From positions 1-33,604 of the IMG/VR virus record IMGVR_UViG_3300046009_002515: a stretch of 33,604 nucleotides of DNA; one strand, 5' to 3'. A program made the translations under genes and the position numbers. Below are positions 6,600 through 14,733 of this stretch, piece after piece. This DNA comes from a virus. The stretch's first letter is position 1. Every line of letters begins with the position of its first letter. A model generated the notes under the pieces. That model was not told the DNA's origin and ran no database searches. It saw only the letters and a program-made list of their open reading frames with translations.

Positions 6600-8021
6600 A
6601 TGCAACCAATCAACTATCTCCAACAAGTCGCAGACCCATTTGCCGAGGCATTACAGGGCGTCAAGATTGGCGCAGGCATGGCAGACCTGGAGGCGCAACG
6701 CGCACTCGCAGCACGCCAGCAGCAACAACAACAACTTGCCGCGCAAGAACAGGCTCGATTCTTCACGAATCCCAACCCAACCATGCGTGATGCCGCACGC
6801 TATGCCTCATTGCTCACGCCAGAGCAGGCAAAAGCCTTTCAGCCATTCATGGAAGGCATCAGCAAAGAGCAACAGCAAAACACACTGAAAACTACTGGTC
6901 AGCTTCTCTCGGCCTTGCAAACAAATCCGCAAGTCTTTATCACCAGGGCAAAGGAAAACGCACTCGCAGCACGCAACAGCGGAGACGAAGCCGACGCCAC
7001 ATTGTTCGAGCAAATGGCCGAGGCCGCAGCCGATCCTGAGCGTGGCCCTGGTGTTGTTTTCAAGTCTCTAGCAGTTCGCACCGCAGGCATTCCAGGCGCA
7101 AAGGAAATGTTCGAGACCATCGACAAGAGCTTGGGCACGGCACGAGCTGAAGCCAAAGCCCCAGCAGAGTTGATGGAAGCAAAAGCCAAAGCAGACAAAG
7201 CAGTCCAAGAAGCATCCAATGCCGTGCTGATGGCCGAAGATGACTTTGCAATAAAAGCGGCCGAACGCAAGTTGAAAGAGGCAGAGGCCAATGCCAAGGC
7301 AGTCGAGGCAAAGTATGCAGAACAAGTTGCCAAGGACGCAATCAAGAAACGCGCAGCAGATCTCGGTTTGACCACAGCCCAGACCAACCAGGCTTTGGCC
7401 TCCACACGCAAACTGAATACCGAAATTCAGAAAGCGGCTGTCGAGCTTGAAGCGCTCAAGGCAACTGGTGGCCGTGACCCAGAAAAAACATTTGCGCAGG
7501 AAGAAAAAATCCGCAAAGAGTGGCAAGGCCGCAGCAAGATGTACAACGAACTGCAAGGCACGTTCAACACCTTGCAAGCCTCTGCCAGCTCTGCAAACGG
7601 CCCTGGCGACATTGCCCTGATCACCGGCTTCATGAAAATGCTTGATCCAGGCTCAGTCGTGCGCGAGACAGAATTTGCCACAGCACGCGACACAGCAGGC
7701 CTGTTCACGCAGTTGCAGAACCGGCTGGAAAAAGCCCAAAACGGTCAACTTCTCAGCCCTCAGCAGCGCAAAGAATACGTGGCCTTGTCCCAAAAATACT
7801 TGGACTCAGCACAGAAAAAAGCCAATCAGGAAAAGAAGGACTTGGGCATCGTGGTCAAAAACTACAAGCTCAACCCAGAGAACGTGTTTGGAGCAGAACA
7901 AGCACCCCCACCACCATTGCCAACCAGCGCAACAGTTGGCGGCCAAACATACCCAAGGCCAGCCAACTTCACTGATGCACAATGGAGCGACTATCTCAGA
8001 GCTAACGGGGTGATCCAATGA
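6600..8021 (+). CDS. Ejection (DNA transfer) protein, P22 gp20-like position
   Basis: 473 residues, the same size as P22 gp20 (471). The protein is strongly helical: a Gln-rich segment near residue 40 (ARQQQQQQLAAQEQ), a long coiled-coil-prone Ala/Glu/Lys region (about residues 180-300), and a conserved block near residue 330 (SASSANGPGDIALITGFMKM, LDPGSVVRETEFATARDTAG) that marks a widespread family of phage internal virion proteins. The C-terminus ends in a short Trp-containing motif (NFTDAQWSDYLRANGVIQ) after a proline stretch. It starts three bases after the gp7-like stop and its own stop overlaps the next start (ATGA). The role, being ejected to span the envelope, follows from family and synteny. 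Confidence 0.82.
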   Translation: MQPINYLQQVADPFAEALQGVKIGAGMADLEAQRALAARQQQQQQLAAQEQARFFTNPNPTMRDAARYASLLTPEQAKAFQPFMEGISKEQQQNTLKTTGQLLSALQTNPQVFITRAKENALAARNSGDEADATLFEQMAEAAADPERGPGVVFKSLAVRTAGIPGAKEMFETIDKSLGTARAEAKAPAELMEAKAKADKAVQEASNAVLMAEDDFAIKAAERKLKEAEANAKAVEAKYAEQVAKDAIKKRAADLGLTTAQTNQALASTRKLNTEIQKAAVELEALKATGGRDPEKTFAQEEKIRKEWQGRSKMYNELQGTFNTLQASASSANGPGDIALITGFMKMLDPGSVVRETEFATARDTAGLFTQLQNRLEKAQNGQLLSPQQRKEYVALSQKYLDSAQKKANQEKKDLGIVVKNYKLNPENVFGAEQAPPPPLPTSATVGGQTYPRPANFTDAQWSDYLRANGVIQ

Positions 8022-10063
8022 GTCCAGAAGAATGGCTGAAGCAACAACCCGCACAGGCATTCAACGTCCAGACGGACGAAGGCCGAAACGTTGAGGTCGA
8101 TGTAAGGTTTCCGACAGCAGAAGAATCTGCCGCACCAGCGCCTCAATCACGCTCAATGCCAGCGCCACCTGGCGTCACTCCAATGTCGCCAGAGCAGTGG
8201 CTTGCCTCTCAGCAGCCAGCACCATCGACCACAGCCACAGGCATCGCGGGTGCGGCCACTAGAGGCTTGGCACTTCCAGCAGCAGGCGCAGCCCTTGGTG
8301 CAGCCATGGGCGCTCCATTTGCTGGCGTTGGCGCTATCCCTGGCGCTGTCGCAGGAGCTGGTGCGGCTACCCTTGCAGGACTGGTCGCTGATCCCATCGT
8401 AGGCTCGATCAACAGCATGTTTGGCACCACCTACACGCTCCCCACCGATGCACTGCAAGACCTTCTCACCCGTGTCGGCGTGGCCGAGCCCAGAACAGCC
8501 GCAGAGCGCATCGTCCAGACCACCGCAGCAGGAGCTGGCACTGCTGGCGGCAGCGTAGCCCTTGGCAAGACATTGCAGGCCGCTGCTGGCCCCGTTACGC
8601 AAGGCGTAGGCCAACTTATGGCAGCAGCCCCAGGCCTTCAAGTTGCAAGCGGAGCATCCGCAGGCGCAGCAGGTCAGATCGCCAAAGAATCTGGCGCTGG
8701 CCCAGTCGGTCAGATTGCCGCATCAATTGGCGGCGGTCTATTGCCTGCCGTGCCCCAGATCGTCAAAGCCGCAACCCAGGCAACGGCCAGGGCAGTCGCA
8801 CCAGCTGGCGCAGGCATACGCGAGCAGATCGAGCCGACCTTCAAGGAGTCGGTGCAAAGCATCAAGGCCACCGTGGGCGAAAAGATCGCGCCAGAGAATC
8901 AGCGCATCATCAAGAGTCAGCTCACACAGACACCGGATTCTGTTGACCTGGTGAACGTCCGTCTCTCAGGTTCGCAGGTCGTTCCAGACAACGAAGCGGC
9001 CACAGCCATCAAGCAGGGCTGGAAGGACGGCACAGTGGCCAGCATCAAGGCAGCCACCGACAAAGACCGTCAGGCCATGACCAAGATGCTCAACATCTTC
9101 AAGATGGGCGAAAAGCGCGAGGCATTCAGGGCCATGAACAGGCCTGCCGACATCCTCGGCGACACCGTACAGTCTCGCGTGGACTTCTTGGCCAATACCA
9201 ACCAGCAGGCAGGCAAGGCCATCGACCGCATTGCCCAAACAAGACTGCGCGGCCAAGGCGTCGATTACGACCCAGCCATCAATTCGTTCTTGGACGAACT
9301 TGGCACATTGGGCGTCAAGGTCGAGATGGATCAGAACGGCGTGGCCAAGGCCATCTTGCAAGGCTCAGACATCCAAGGCGACAAGGCAGCCCAGCGCATC
9401 CTGAACACTGTTCTGGAGCGTCTAAGCACAGCCAAAGCACCAGACGCCTACGGGGTACACACAGCCAAGCGATTCATTGACACCCAGGTCAACTACGGCA
9501 AGAAAAACTTAGCCAATCCGTTGACCTCGCAGGCCGAACGCGCCCTCAAAAATTTGCGCCGCAACCTGAACCAATCGCTGGGTGAAAGATTCCCAGACTA
9601 CAAAGCCGCCAACGAAAAGTATTCCGACACCATCACGGCCCTCGACGACTTGCAAAAGGCCGCAGGCACTCAGATCGACTTCGATTCCGAGAACGCCAAC
9701 AAAGCCCTCGGAACGGCCATGCGCAAGCTGACCAGCAACTACGGCACACGCGCCAACCTGATCGACTCGCTCGACCAGGCCAACCAGGTGGCCAGCAAGT
9801 ATGGCATGAAGCTGGACGACGACATCGTGAACCAGCTGATCTTCGTCAACGAGCTGGACCGCATGTTCGGCGCTGCTGCCCAAACGTCGCTAAAGGGCCA
9901 GGTTTCTGAAGCCATGCAAACAGGCCTCGACATTGCCAGGGGCAATGCCGCACAACGAGCCATGGATCTGGTGGCCGAAAAAGCGATGAACTTGCGAGGC
10001 GTCAACAAGGAAAACGCCATTAAAGCAATGGAAGAGATCCTTAAACGCAAGGCCAACCAATGA
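8018..10063 (+). CDS. Ejection (DNA transfer) protein, P22 gp16-like position
   Basis: 681 residues (P22 gp16 is 609). The N-terminus holds two copies of a short motif, MSPEEWLKQQPAQ at residue 1 and MSPEQWLASQQPAP at residue 56. Residues ~75-140 and ~170-260 are long Gly/Ala hydrophobic stretches (GLALPAAGAALGAAMGAPFA, AVAGAGAATLAGLVADPIVG) able to enter membranes, as expected for the ejected protein that inserts in the inner membrane. The rest is helical and charged (IKQGWKDGTVASIKAATDKD; DYKAANEKYSDTITALDDLQ). The ATGA overlap with the gp20-like gene, and a tailspike gene downstream, complete the P22-type order. Function is inferred from position, size and composition. Confidence 0.8.
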   Translation: MSPEEWLKQQPAQAFNVQTDEGRNVEVDVRFPTAEESAAPAPQSRSMPAPPGVTPMSPEQWLASQQPAPSTTATGIAGAATRGLALPAAGAALGAAMGAPFAGVGAIPGAVAGAGAATLAGLVADPIVGSINSMFGTTYTLPTDALQDLLTRVGVAEPRTAAERIVQTTAAGAGTAGGSVALGKTLQAAAGPVTQGVGQLMAAAPGLQVASGASAGAAGQIAKESGAGPVGQIAASIGGGLLPAVPQIVKAATQATARAVAPAGAGIREQIEPTFKESVQSIKATVGEKIAPENQRIIKSQLTQTPDSVDLVNVRLSGSQVVPDNEAATAIKQGWKDGTVASIKAATDKDRQAMTKMLNIFKMGEKREAFRAMNRPADILGDTVQSRVDFLANTNQQAGKAIDRIAQTRLRGQGVDYDPAINSFLDELGTLGVKVEMDQNGVAKAILQGSDIQGDKAAQRILNTVLERLSTAKAPDAYGVHTAKRFIDTQVNYGKKNLANPLTSQAERALKNLRRNLNQSLGERFPDYKAANEKYSDTITALDDLQKAAGTQIDFDSENANKALGTAMRKLTSNYGTRANLIDSLDQANQVASKYGMKLDDDIVNQLIFVNELDRMFGAAAQTSLKGQVSEAMQTGLDIARGNAAQRAMDLVAEKAMNLRGVNKENAIKAMEEILKRKANQ

Positions 10064-10128
10064 AGCCCTCAACGCATTGCCACCCGTGCAGCCTTGAGCG
10101 ACAATTCACCATCCAGGAGAACCAGTAA
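10060..10128 (+). CDS. Possible 22-aa micro-ORF bridging ejection and tailspike genes
   Basis: An ORF opens at the ATG overlapping the gp16-like stop (ATGA) and closes with TAA directly against the tailspike ATG (TAAATG), encoding MKPSTHCHPCSLERQFTIQENQ in two blocks. It fills the whole 65-bp gap exactly, which would couple tailspike translation to upstream translation. It contains C-H-x-C, but at 22 residues chance is a serious alternative, and the tailspike has its own good ribosome binding site (AGGAGAACCAGTAA). Low confidence that a product matters. Confidence 0.25.
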   Translation: MKPSTHCHPCSLERQFTIQENQ

Positions 10129-12225
10129 ATGTCAGCACTTAGCATCCAGCCAGCCTTTCCGATCTTCACCGAGACGGACGGCTTGCCATTGGAGAACGGT
10201 TACATCTGGATTGGCGCAGCCAACCTCGACCCCCAAGGCAACCCCATCAACGTCTACTGGGATGCCGCGCTCACCATCGCAGCACCTCAGCCCATCCGCA
10301 CCCTCAACGGCTACCCATCACGCAGCGGAACACCCGCCCGTCTGTACGTCAACAGCGACTACAGCATCCGAGTGCAAAACAGCAAAGGCAGCCTGGTTTA
10401 TAGCGCACCAGCTGCGACTGAAGCTTATGGCGGAGGAATCATTAACGCATCTGATGTTGTTTATGACCCGGCAGGCGCTGGAGCCGTTGCTACCGATGTG
10501 CAAACTAAGTTGCGTGAATTCGTCAGCGTCCAAGACTTTGGTGCTGTTGGTGACGGCATAACGGATGATAGTGCTGCTTTTATTGCGGCGCGTACTGCTG
10601 CCGCTGGTCAACGCATTTACGTTCCTGCCGGTACATACAAACTAAACCAGGCAATTACATCCAGTGAAGACTTAATTCTTGAAGGCGATGGAAATTCAAC
10701 CATTCTTGACTTTACTGGGACGATTAGTGGCGGCAGCTACGGACTAGAAGCCATAGGCACAGCAACACAAATTCAAAATCTTGGTGCAACGGCAACGGTT
10801 GGCACATACACTGTAACTTTTGCCAGTGCGCCATCGCTTTCTGTCGGTGATGTATTTGTTATTTACAACCCCACTGATTATTCATGGTCGCCGTGGCGAC
10901 CTGTTTATCGAGCAGGTGAGTGGTGTCAAGTTCTAAGTATTAGTGGCAGTGTTGTCACTACTACAAGCCCTCTTTACGACACTTATTTAGCTGCGGACGT
11001 CAGTGTCTATAAAGTCACTGGGCCAAAAGTTTCCCTGCGAAATTTTGACATCCGTGGAACTACTGTTCTCGGTCTTATCAAAACAACACTGTGCATTGAC
11101 GTATTGATTGAAAACGTCAAAGGCAGTCATGCGAACAACTCGGTTGTCTATTTTGACCGCTGCTACAAACCAACAATAATTAACCCTGAGATGTCCAACA
11201 TCGGGGATGGCGGCGATGACTACGGTATTGTTTTTGGTAATTCTCAACACGGTAAAATGATTGGCGGGAATGTTTACTCTCGCCGCCATGCTGTTGCTAT
11301 TGGTGGCACAGATGCTATTGGCTGTGTAAGCGTGCGTGACTTGAAAGTTATTGGCGCGACACTGAAAAACGACCCAGCTTCAGGCACTCAGGCTGCCGAT
11401 ATGCACGGCAACATGGAAGACTGCGAGTACCAAGATTGCACTATTTACGGCGGCGGTCTGTTGGCTGGAAAAGACAACCGTTACGTAGATTGCAAAATTT
11501 ATGGAGACGGAACAAACGGAATTTGCTTGTATGCAGGTGAAATTTTTGGTGGACGTATAGGCGCTCAAGGGTGTGAGTTTATTTCGTACATAAACCCAAT
11601 TTTGGCAGGTCGCGGTGTGGTTGATTTCGGAGGTAACTCTGACGCACTCAATGCCAATGTGTTGTACCCATTGACCGGGTATGTTGAAGATTGCAAATGG
11701 TATGGGCGAAACCTAAGCGCAGCATCATCCTTTATGCGATTTAGAATTGATGGCGCAACGGTCACAACTAACTTTGTGATCGACGGTTTGACTGTTGACA
11801 TTGACGCTATTTCCAGCGTTTTACGTTCTAGTGTGACTAGCGGAACAGCAGCATGTGATTTTATTGTCATTGACAACTTAGCTGGTTTCCCAACCGGTAC
11901 AATTTTGCACAACTCAACTGCAAGTGCTTACTACAACTTTCCGCATCGCTGCCAGAAACAAACAGGTAGTGAGTCGCTGACAGCAACTTCTGGAACTAAC
12001 GTCACTTCAGGAACTACTGTTTCGTTTAAGTATGTCTACCCACGAGTGCCGTCTGCTCAAGCTGGTGGAGAAACAGTAATTGCAGGAAACGTGGCCGCGC
12101 TGCCGTGCCTTGGTACTTTAACTGGTTCAACGATTGCCCCCCGCCTCATTTCTGCTGATGCAACAAACTGGTCTAGCACTATAACGCGAGTGGTTTATTG
12201 GTCTGCGTCGATTGACGAGGTGTAA
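10129..12225 (+). CDS. Tailspike protein with P22-type head-binding domain and beta-helix
   Basis: 698 residues. Residues ~1-105 are the P22 tailspike head-binding fold (IQPAFPIFTETDGLPLENGY, IWIGAANLDPQGNPINVYWD, ARLYVNSDYSIRVQNSKGS), which docks the trimer to the gp4/gp10 hub. Residues ~131-170 (VSVQDFGAVGDGITDDSAAF, IYVPAGTYKL) are the usual opening of a right-handed parallel beta-helix of the pectate-lyase type; the following ~450 residues have repeating short strands and turns. Such spikes bind and usually cleave surface polysaccharide; catalytic residues cannot be named. From about 10390 codon usage changes to A/T-ending codons, so the receptor-binding part was probably acquired separately from the head-binding domain. 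The start has a strong AGGAGAACCAG site. Confidence 0.92.
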   Translation: MSALSIQPAFPIFTETDGLPLENGYIWIGAANLDPQGNPINVYWDAALTIAAPQPIRTLNGYPSRSGTPARLYVNSDYSIRVQNSKGSLVYSAPAATEAYGGGIINASDVVYDPAGAGAVATDVQTKLREFVSVQDFGAVGDGITDDSAAFIAARTAAAGQRIYVPAGTYKLNQAITSSEDLILEGDGNSTILDFTGTISGGSYGLEAIGTATQIQNLGATATVGTYTVTFASAPSLSVGDVFVIYNPTDYSWSPWRPVYRAGEWCQVLSISGSVVTTTSPLYDTYLAADVSVYKVTGPKVSLRNFDIRGTTVLGLIKTTLCIDVLIENVKGSHANNSVVYFDRCYKPTIINPEMSNIGDGGDDYGIVFGNSQHGKMIGGNVYSRRHAVAIGGTDAIGCVSVRDLKVIGATLKNDPASGTQAADMHGNMEDCEYQDCTIYGGGLLAGKDNRYVDCKIYGDGTNGICLYAGEIFGGRIGAQGCEFISYINPILAGRGVVDFGGNSDALNANVLYPLTGYVEDCKWYGRNLSAASSFMRFRIDGATVTTNFVIDGLTVDIDAISSVLRSSVTSGTAACDFIVIDNLAGFPTGTILHNSTASAYYNFPHRCQKQTGSESLTATSGTNVTSGTTVSFKYVYPRVPSAQAGGETVIAGNVAALPCLGTLTGSTIAPRLISADATNWSSTITRVVYWSASIDEV

Positions 12226-12227
12226 AA

Positions 12228-13367
12228 ATGGCAAACAGATACTGGGTCGGTGGCTCTGGCACTTGGGATGCGGTCACTACAACAAACTGGTCGGCCACAT
12301 CTGGCGGCGCTGGAGGTGCCTCTGCACCTGTTGCTGCTGATGCGGTAATTTTCGACTCTGCGTCTGGAACGGGTACTTGCACAACTGCATCGGGTGCCAT
12401 CTGCACCACTGTCTCGTTTAACACTTCTACATTGACATTAGTGCTTGGTGCGAACCTCACAATATCTAGCAGTTTTACCTTGACTGCTGGCACTGTTGAT
12501 TTGAATTCTTATGCACTTCGTTGTTTGATTTTTACATCGACGGCGGCCAACGCTAGAACGCTTGGGTTTGGAGCGACGGGAAAAGTTGAAATCACTCGTA
12601 CAACTACCGTAACAAATGCGTTTGACACACACAACGCCACAGTGCCGATTGTTTATACAGGCACACCGTTGGTTGAAATGATTGGCAATGCCGCTGCCGG
12701 AACCACTATTGGTTTTCGAGGCACGGTAAACGCAATCAACCCTCTGTCTATCCGAATTACAACCGGTTCTGGCACGATTAACATCGGCAGTGGTTTTGCT
12801 TGGAATAACATTGACTTCACTGGGTTCTCTGGAACTTGGAATGCCGCAGCTATAAACATTTACGGCAACCTCACATTGTCACCAACAATGACATCCGTGT
12901 TTGCCAGCACACCTTTGGCCTTCTTAAAGGCTTCCGGCATCCAGACTATCACATCAAACGGTGTCACCATTAACACCGGCATTACGGTCAACTCATCTGG
13001 CGTTACAGTGGAATGTGCTGACGCTTTGACACTCGGATCAACAAGAACGCTGACGATGACTGCTGGCAAGTTGCGCCTAAAAAACGGCGCGACCAGTACA
13101 GTTGGCGCGTTCGCTACATCGGGCACCACTCAGAAGTTTCTGGAGTCCACCCTGTCGGGTTCACAAGCCATACTATCTCAGGCAGGCGGCACTGTAGACT
13201 CCATATATTTGACCATCAAAGACATCAACGCCACTGGCGGTGCAACCTGGAATGCTTACACCACCAACAACAACGTGGACGCAGGCAACAACCTGGGGTG
13301 GGATTTCTCATTTCAAATTGGCAGATGTATTTACACCAGGCGCAAAAACAAGCGCATTCTGCCTTGA
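12228..13367 (+). CDS. Probable tail fibre/spike-associated beta-solenoid protein, 379 aa
   Basis: The N-terminus (MANRYWVGGSGTWDAVTTTN, WSATSGGAGGAS) is the signature of a large family of phage and bacterial surface proteins that begin 'NRYWVGG.GTW....TNWS..SGG'. The body is Thr/Ser/Asn/Gly-rich with regularly spaced short strands (LTLVLGANLTISSSFTLTAG; SGVTVECADALTLGSTRTLT), as in beta-solenoids. It closes with NNNVDAGNNLGWDF, the family's usual C-terminal repeat, plus a basic tail (YTRRKNKRILP) also common at the ends of such proteins. It lies two bases after the tailspike and shares its A/T-rich codon use, so it probably belongs to the same exchanged receptor-binding cassette. A second adhesin or a spike-branching partner are both possible. 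Confidence 0.75.
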   Translation: MANRYWVGGSGTWDAVTTTNWSATSGGAGGASAPVAADAVIFDSASGTGTCTTASGAICTTVSFNTSTLTLVLGANLTISSSFTLTAGTVDLNSYALRCLIFTSTAANARTLGFGATGKVEITRTTTVTNAFDTHNATVPIVYTGTPLVEMIGNAAAGTTIGFRGTVNAINPLSIRITTGSGTINIGSGFAWNNIDFTGFSGTWNAAAINIYGNLTLSPTMTSVFASTPLAFLKASGIQTITSNGVTINTGITVNSSGVTVECADALTLGSTRTLTMTAGKLRLKNGATSTVGAFATSGTTQKFLESTLSGSQAILSQAGGTVDSIYLTIKDINATGGATWNAYTTNNNVDAGNNLGWDFSFQIGRCIYTRRKNKRILP

Positions 13368-13392
13368 CATTTTTTAACACTGGAGAATTATT

Positions 13393-13686
13393 ATGGCTCT
13401 GAGAAAAATTATAGAAGTCGAAGGTGAATCCTTTATTCAATCTCAACTTGGAATCGTCCAAACTGGTATTGAAAAAACCACATTTTCAGCGGTTTGCAAA
13501 ATTTCATCTATCAGTGGAAGTAAAACGAAGTTGACTATCAATGTCTCGCACATTGGTGATGTTGCTAGTTTTCATCGTTCCTATAGTTTCGAGCCTTCTG
13601 TCGCTGATGGATCGACAAACTTTATCAAGCAAGCCTATTTGTATTTGAAAACCCTGCCAGAATTCTCTGGCGCTGAAGACTGTTAA
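13393..13686 (+). CDS. Conserved hypothetical protein of tail-fibre cassettes, 97 aa
   Basis: ATG at 13393 follows TGGAGAATTATT. The product (MALRKIIEVEGESFIQSQLG, IVQTGIEKTTFSAVCKISSI) is a predicted all-beta protein with a helical C-terminus, SVADGSTNFIKQAYLYLKTLPEF, a block I recognise from small proteins that accompany phage tail-fibre genes. Function is unknown; a fibre chaperone or small virion subunit are reasonable guesses. Codon usage is still A/T-rich like the two spike genes before it, and the return to the window's usual C-ending codons occurs in the next gene, so this gene marks the right border of the exchanged block. Confidence 0.8.
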   Translation: MALRKIIEVEGESFIQSQLGIVQTGIEKTTFSAVCKISSISGSKTKLTINVSHIGDVASFHRSYSFEPSVADGSTNFIKQAYLYLKTLPEFSGAEDC

Positions 13687-13697
13687 AGGAGAAAGCC

Positions 13698-14051
13698 ATG
13701 TCCACCAATTCGCAAATCGCATTCACCCCCCTGGGCAACACCATTGCCGTCGCTGCTGCTGCCTCAGCTCCAGCGGGTATTCAGGCCCCAGTGTTCACAA
13801 AGTTTGATCCCCAGAATGCTGGCCAGTATCGCTTCGTCAATGGCGGCGTGACCACCGTCTTTATCGGCACTGGCGCCACCGCAGCAGAAGCTGCGGCCAA
13901 TGCTGTTGCTCCAGTTGGTGGAACGCCTTCGGCAGCTATCCCACTCTTGTCTGGTGCAGTCGAGATCATCAGATTTAACAAAGACACGTTTTTCAGCGGC
14001 TATGCAGCCTCTGGAACCACTGTCTACGTCACACCAGGCCAAGGCATCTAA
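13698..14051 (+). CDS. Small Ala-rich virion-like protein, 117 aa
   Basis: ATG at 13698 with AAAGGAGAAAGCC upstream. The product opens MSTNSQIAFTPLGNTIAVAA, then an Ala/Pro-rich stretch, then strands (QYRFVNGGVTTVFIGTGATA ... IIRFNKDTFFSGYAASGTTVYVTPGQGI). The 'R.VN.G...VF...G..A..A...A..P..G....ip.L.GA.E...F..D.F.S......T..VYVTPG.G' layout is shared by small phage proteins I associate with decoration or neck proteins; the match is a resemblance, not a proven family. Codon usage returns here to that of the main genome. Confidence 0.75.
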   Translation: MSTNSQIAFTPLGNTIAVAAAASAPAGIQAPVFTKFDPQNAGQYRFVNGGVTTVFIGTGATAAEAAANAVAPVGGTPSAAIPLLSGAVEIIRFNKDTFFSGYAASGTTVYVTPGQGI

Positions 14052-14069
14052 GTGTTGGAGGCTGAAGTC

Positions 14070-14285
14070 ATGGCGGATGGGAACGAGATCGACCTGGTGA
14101 AGTACGGAGTCCTCTGGCAGAAAGTCCAGGACATGGACAAGAAAGTCGACAAGATGGAACGCAACGTCGAAGAGCTGCTTGCGCTTGCCAACAAAGGGCG
14201 CGGCGGCTTCTGGATGGGTATGACCATCGCCTCATCGGTCGGAGCTGTCGTGGCGTGGCTTGCTGGGCACATGAAGGGCGGTTGA
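14070..14285 (+). CDS. XhlA-like holin-associated membrane protein, 71 aa
   Basis: I choose the ATG at 14070 because GGAGG lies at 14057-14061, eight bases upstream; GTG 14052 and TTG 14055 in the same frame have no such site. The product has an N-terminal coiled-coil (EIDLVKYGVLWQKVQDMDKK, VDKMERNVEELLALANK) and one C-terminal membrane segment (GFWMGMTIASSVGAVVAWLAG), the plan of haemolysin XhlA/phage lysis accessory proteins (PF10779). It heads the lysis cassette and probably helps the holin in the inner membrane. Cytoplasmic coiled coil and C-out topology are predictions. Confidence 0.75.
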   Translation: MADGNEIDLVKYGVLWQKVQDMDKKVDKMERNVEELLALANKGRGGFWMGMTIASSVGAVVAWLAGHMKGG

Positions 14286-14286
14286 C

Positions 14287-14733
14287 ATGCTTGCTGAGAT
14301 CGCAGCAGCGAACGCAGCGTTCTCTGTCATCAAGGCAGCCCTTGCCAATGGGAAGGAGCTGCATCAGCTCGGCTCACGGGTTTTCGACTACTTCGACAAC
14401 AAGGCCAAGATCCAGGAGAACGCCACCAAGAAAGGTGGCGGCTCTGATCTTGCCGAGTTCATGGCGCTGGAGCAGCTTCGGCAACAGGAAGAAGATCTGC
14501 GCGAGCGCATGGTCTATGCAGGCAGGCCAGGAATGTGGACAGACTGGCTCAAGTTCCAGGCCCAGGCAGCCAGGCAGCGTCGTGAGGCAGCAGAAGCGGC
14601 CAAGCGCGAGAAGATTCGCAGGGCAGCACGGCTGGCACAGCTCACCGAATACATCGCCATTGGCATGGCCTCAATCATCCTGGCCGCGCTCATGATTGGC
14701 GGCATCGTCATCTACATGAAGCACCTGCGATGA
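14287..14733 (+). CDS. Conserved membrane-anchored phage protein of the lysis region, 148 aa
   Basis: Starts one base after the previous stop. The N-terminal ~35 residues (MLAEIAAANAAFSVIKAALA, NGKEL) and the central block (EFMALEQLRQQEEDLRERMV, YAGRPGMWTDWLKFQAQAAR) are strongly conserved in a family of unnamed proteins of marine and freshwater phages. A basic helix (RREAAEAAKREKIRRAARLA) leads to one C-terminal transmembrane segment (YIAIGMASIILAALMIGGIVIY). The protein is thus mostly cytoplasmic and anchored by its tail. Its constant location beside holins suggests a lysis or membrane-attachment role, unproven. The stop overlaps the next start (ATGA). Confidence 0.8.
   Translation: MLAEIAAANAAFSVIKAALANGKELHQLGSRVFDYFDNKAKIQENATKKGGGSDLAEFMALEQLRQQEEDLRERMVYAGRPGMWTDWLKFQAQAARQRREAAEAAKREKIRRAARLAQLTEYIAIGMASIILAALMIGGIVIYMKHLR

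Noticed and set aside
13364-13392. Perfect TTGACA with an A/T-rich hexamer 16 bases downstream
   Set aside because: The -10 would abut the start codon of the 97-aa gene, so the transcript would begin inside that gene. TTGACA is in an A/T-rich block where such matches are expected by chance; no other promoter sign.
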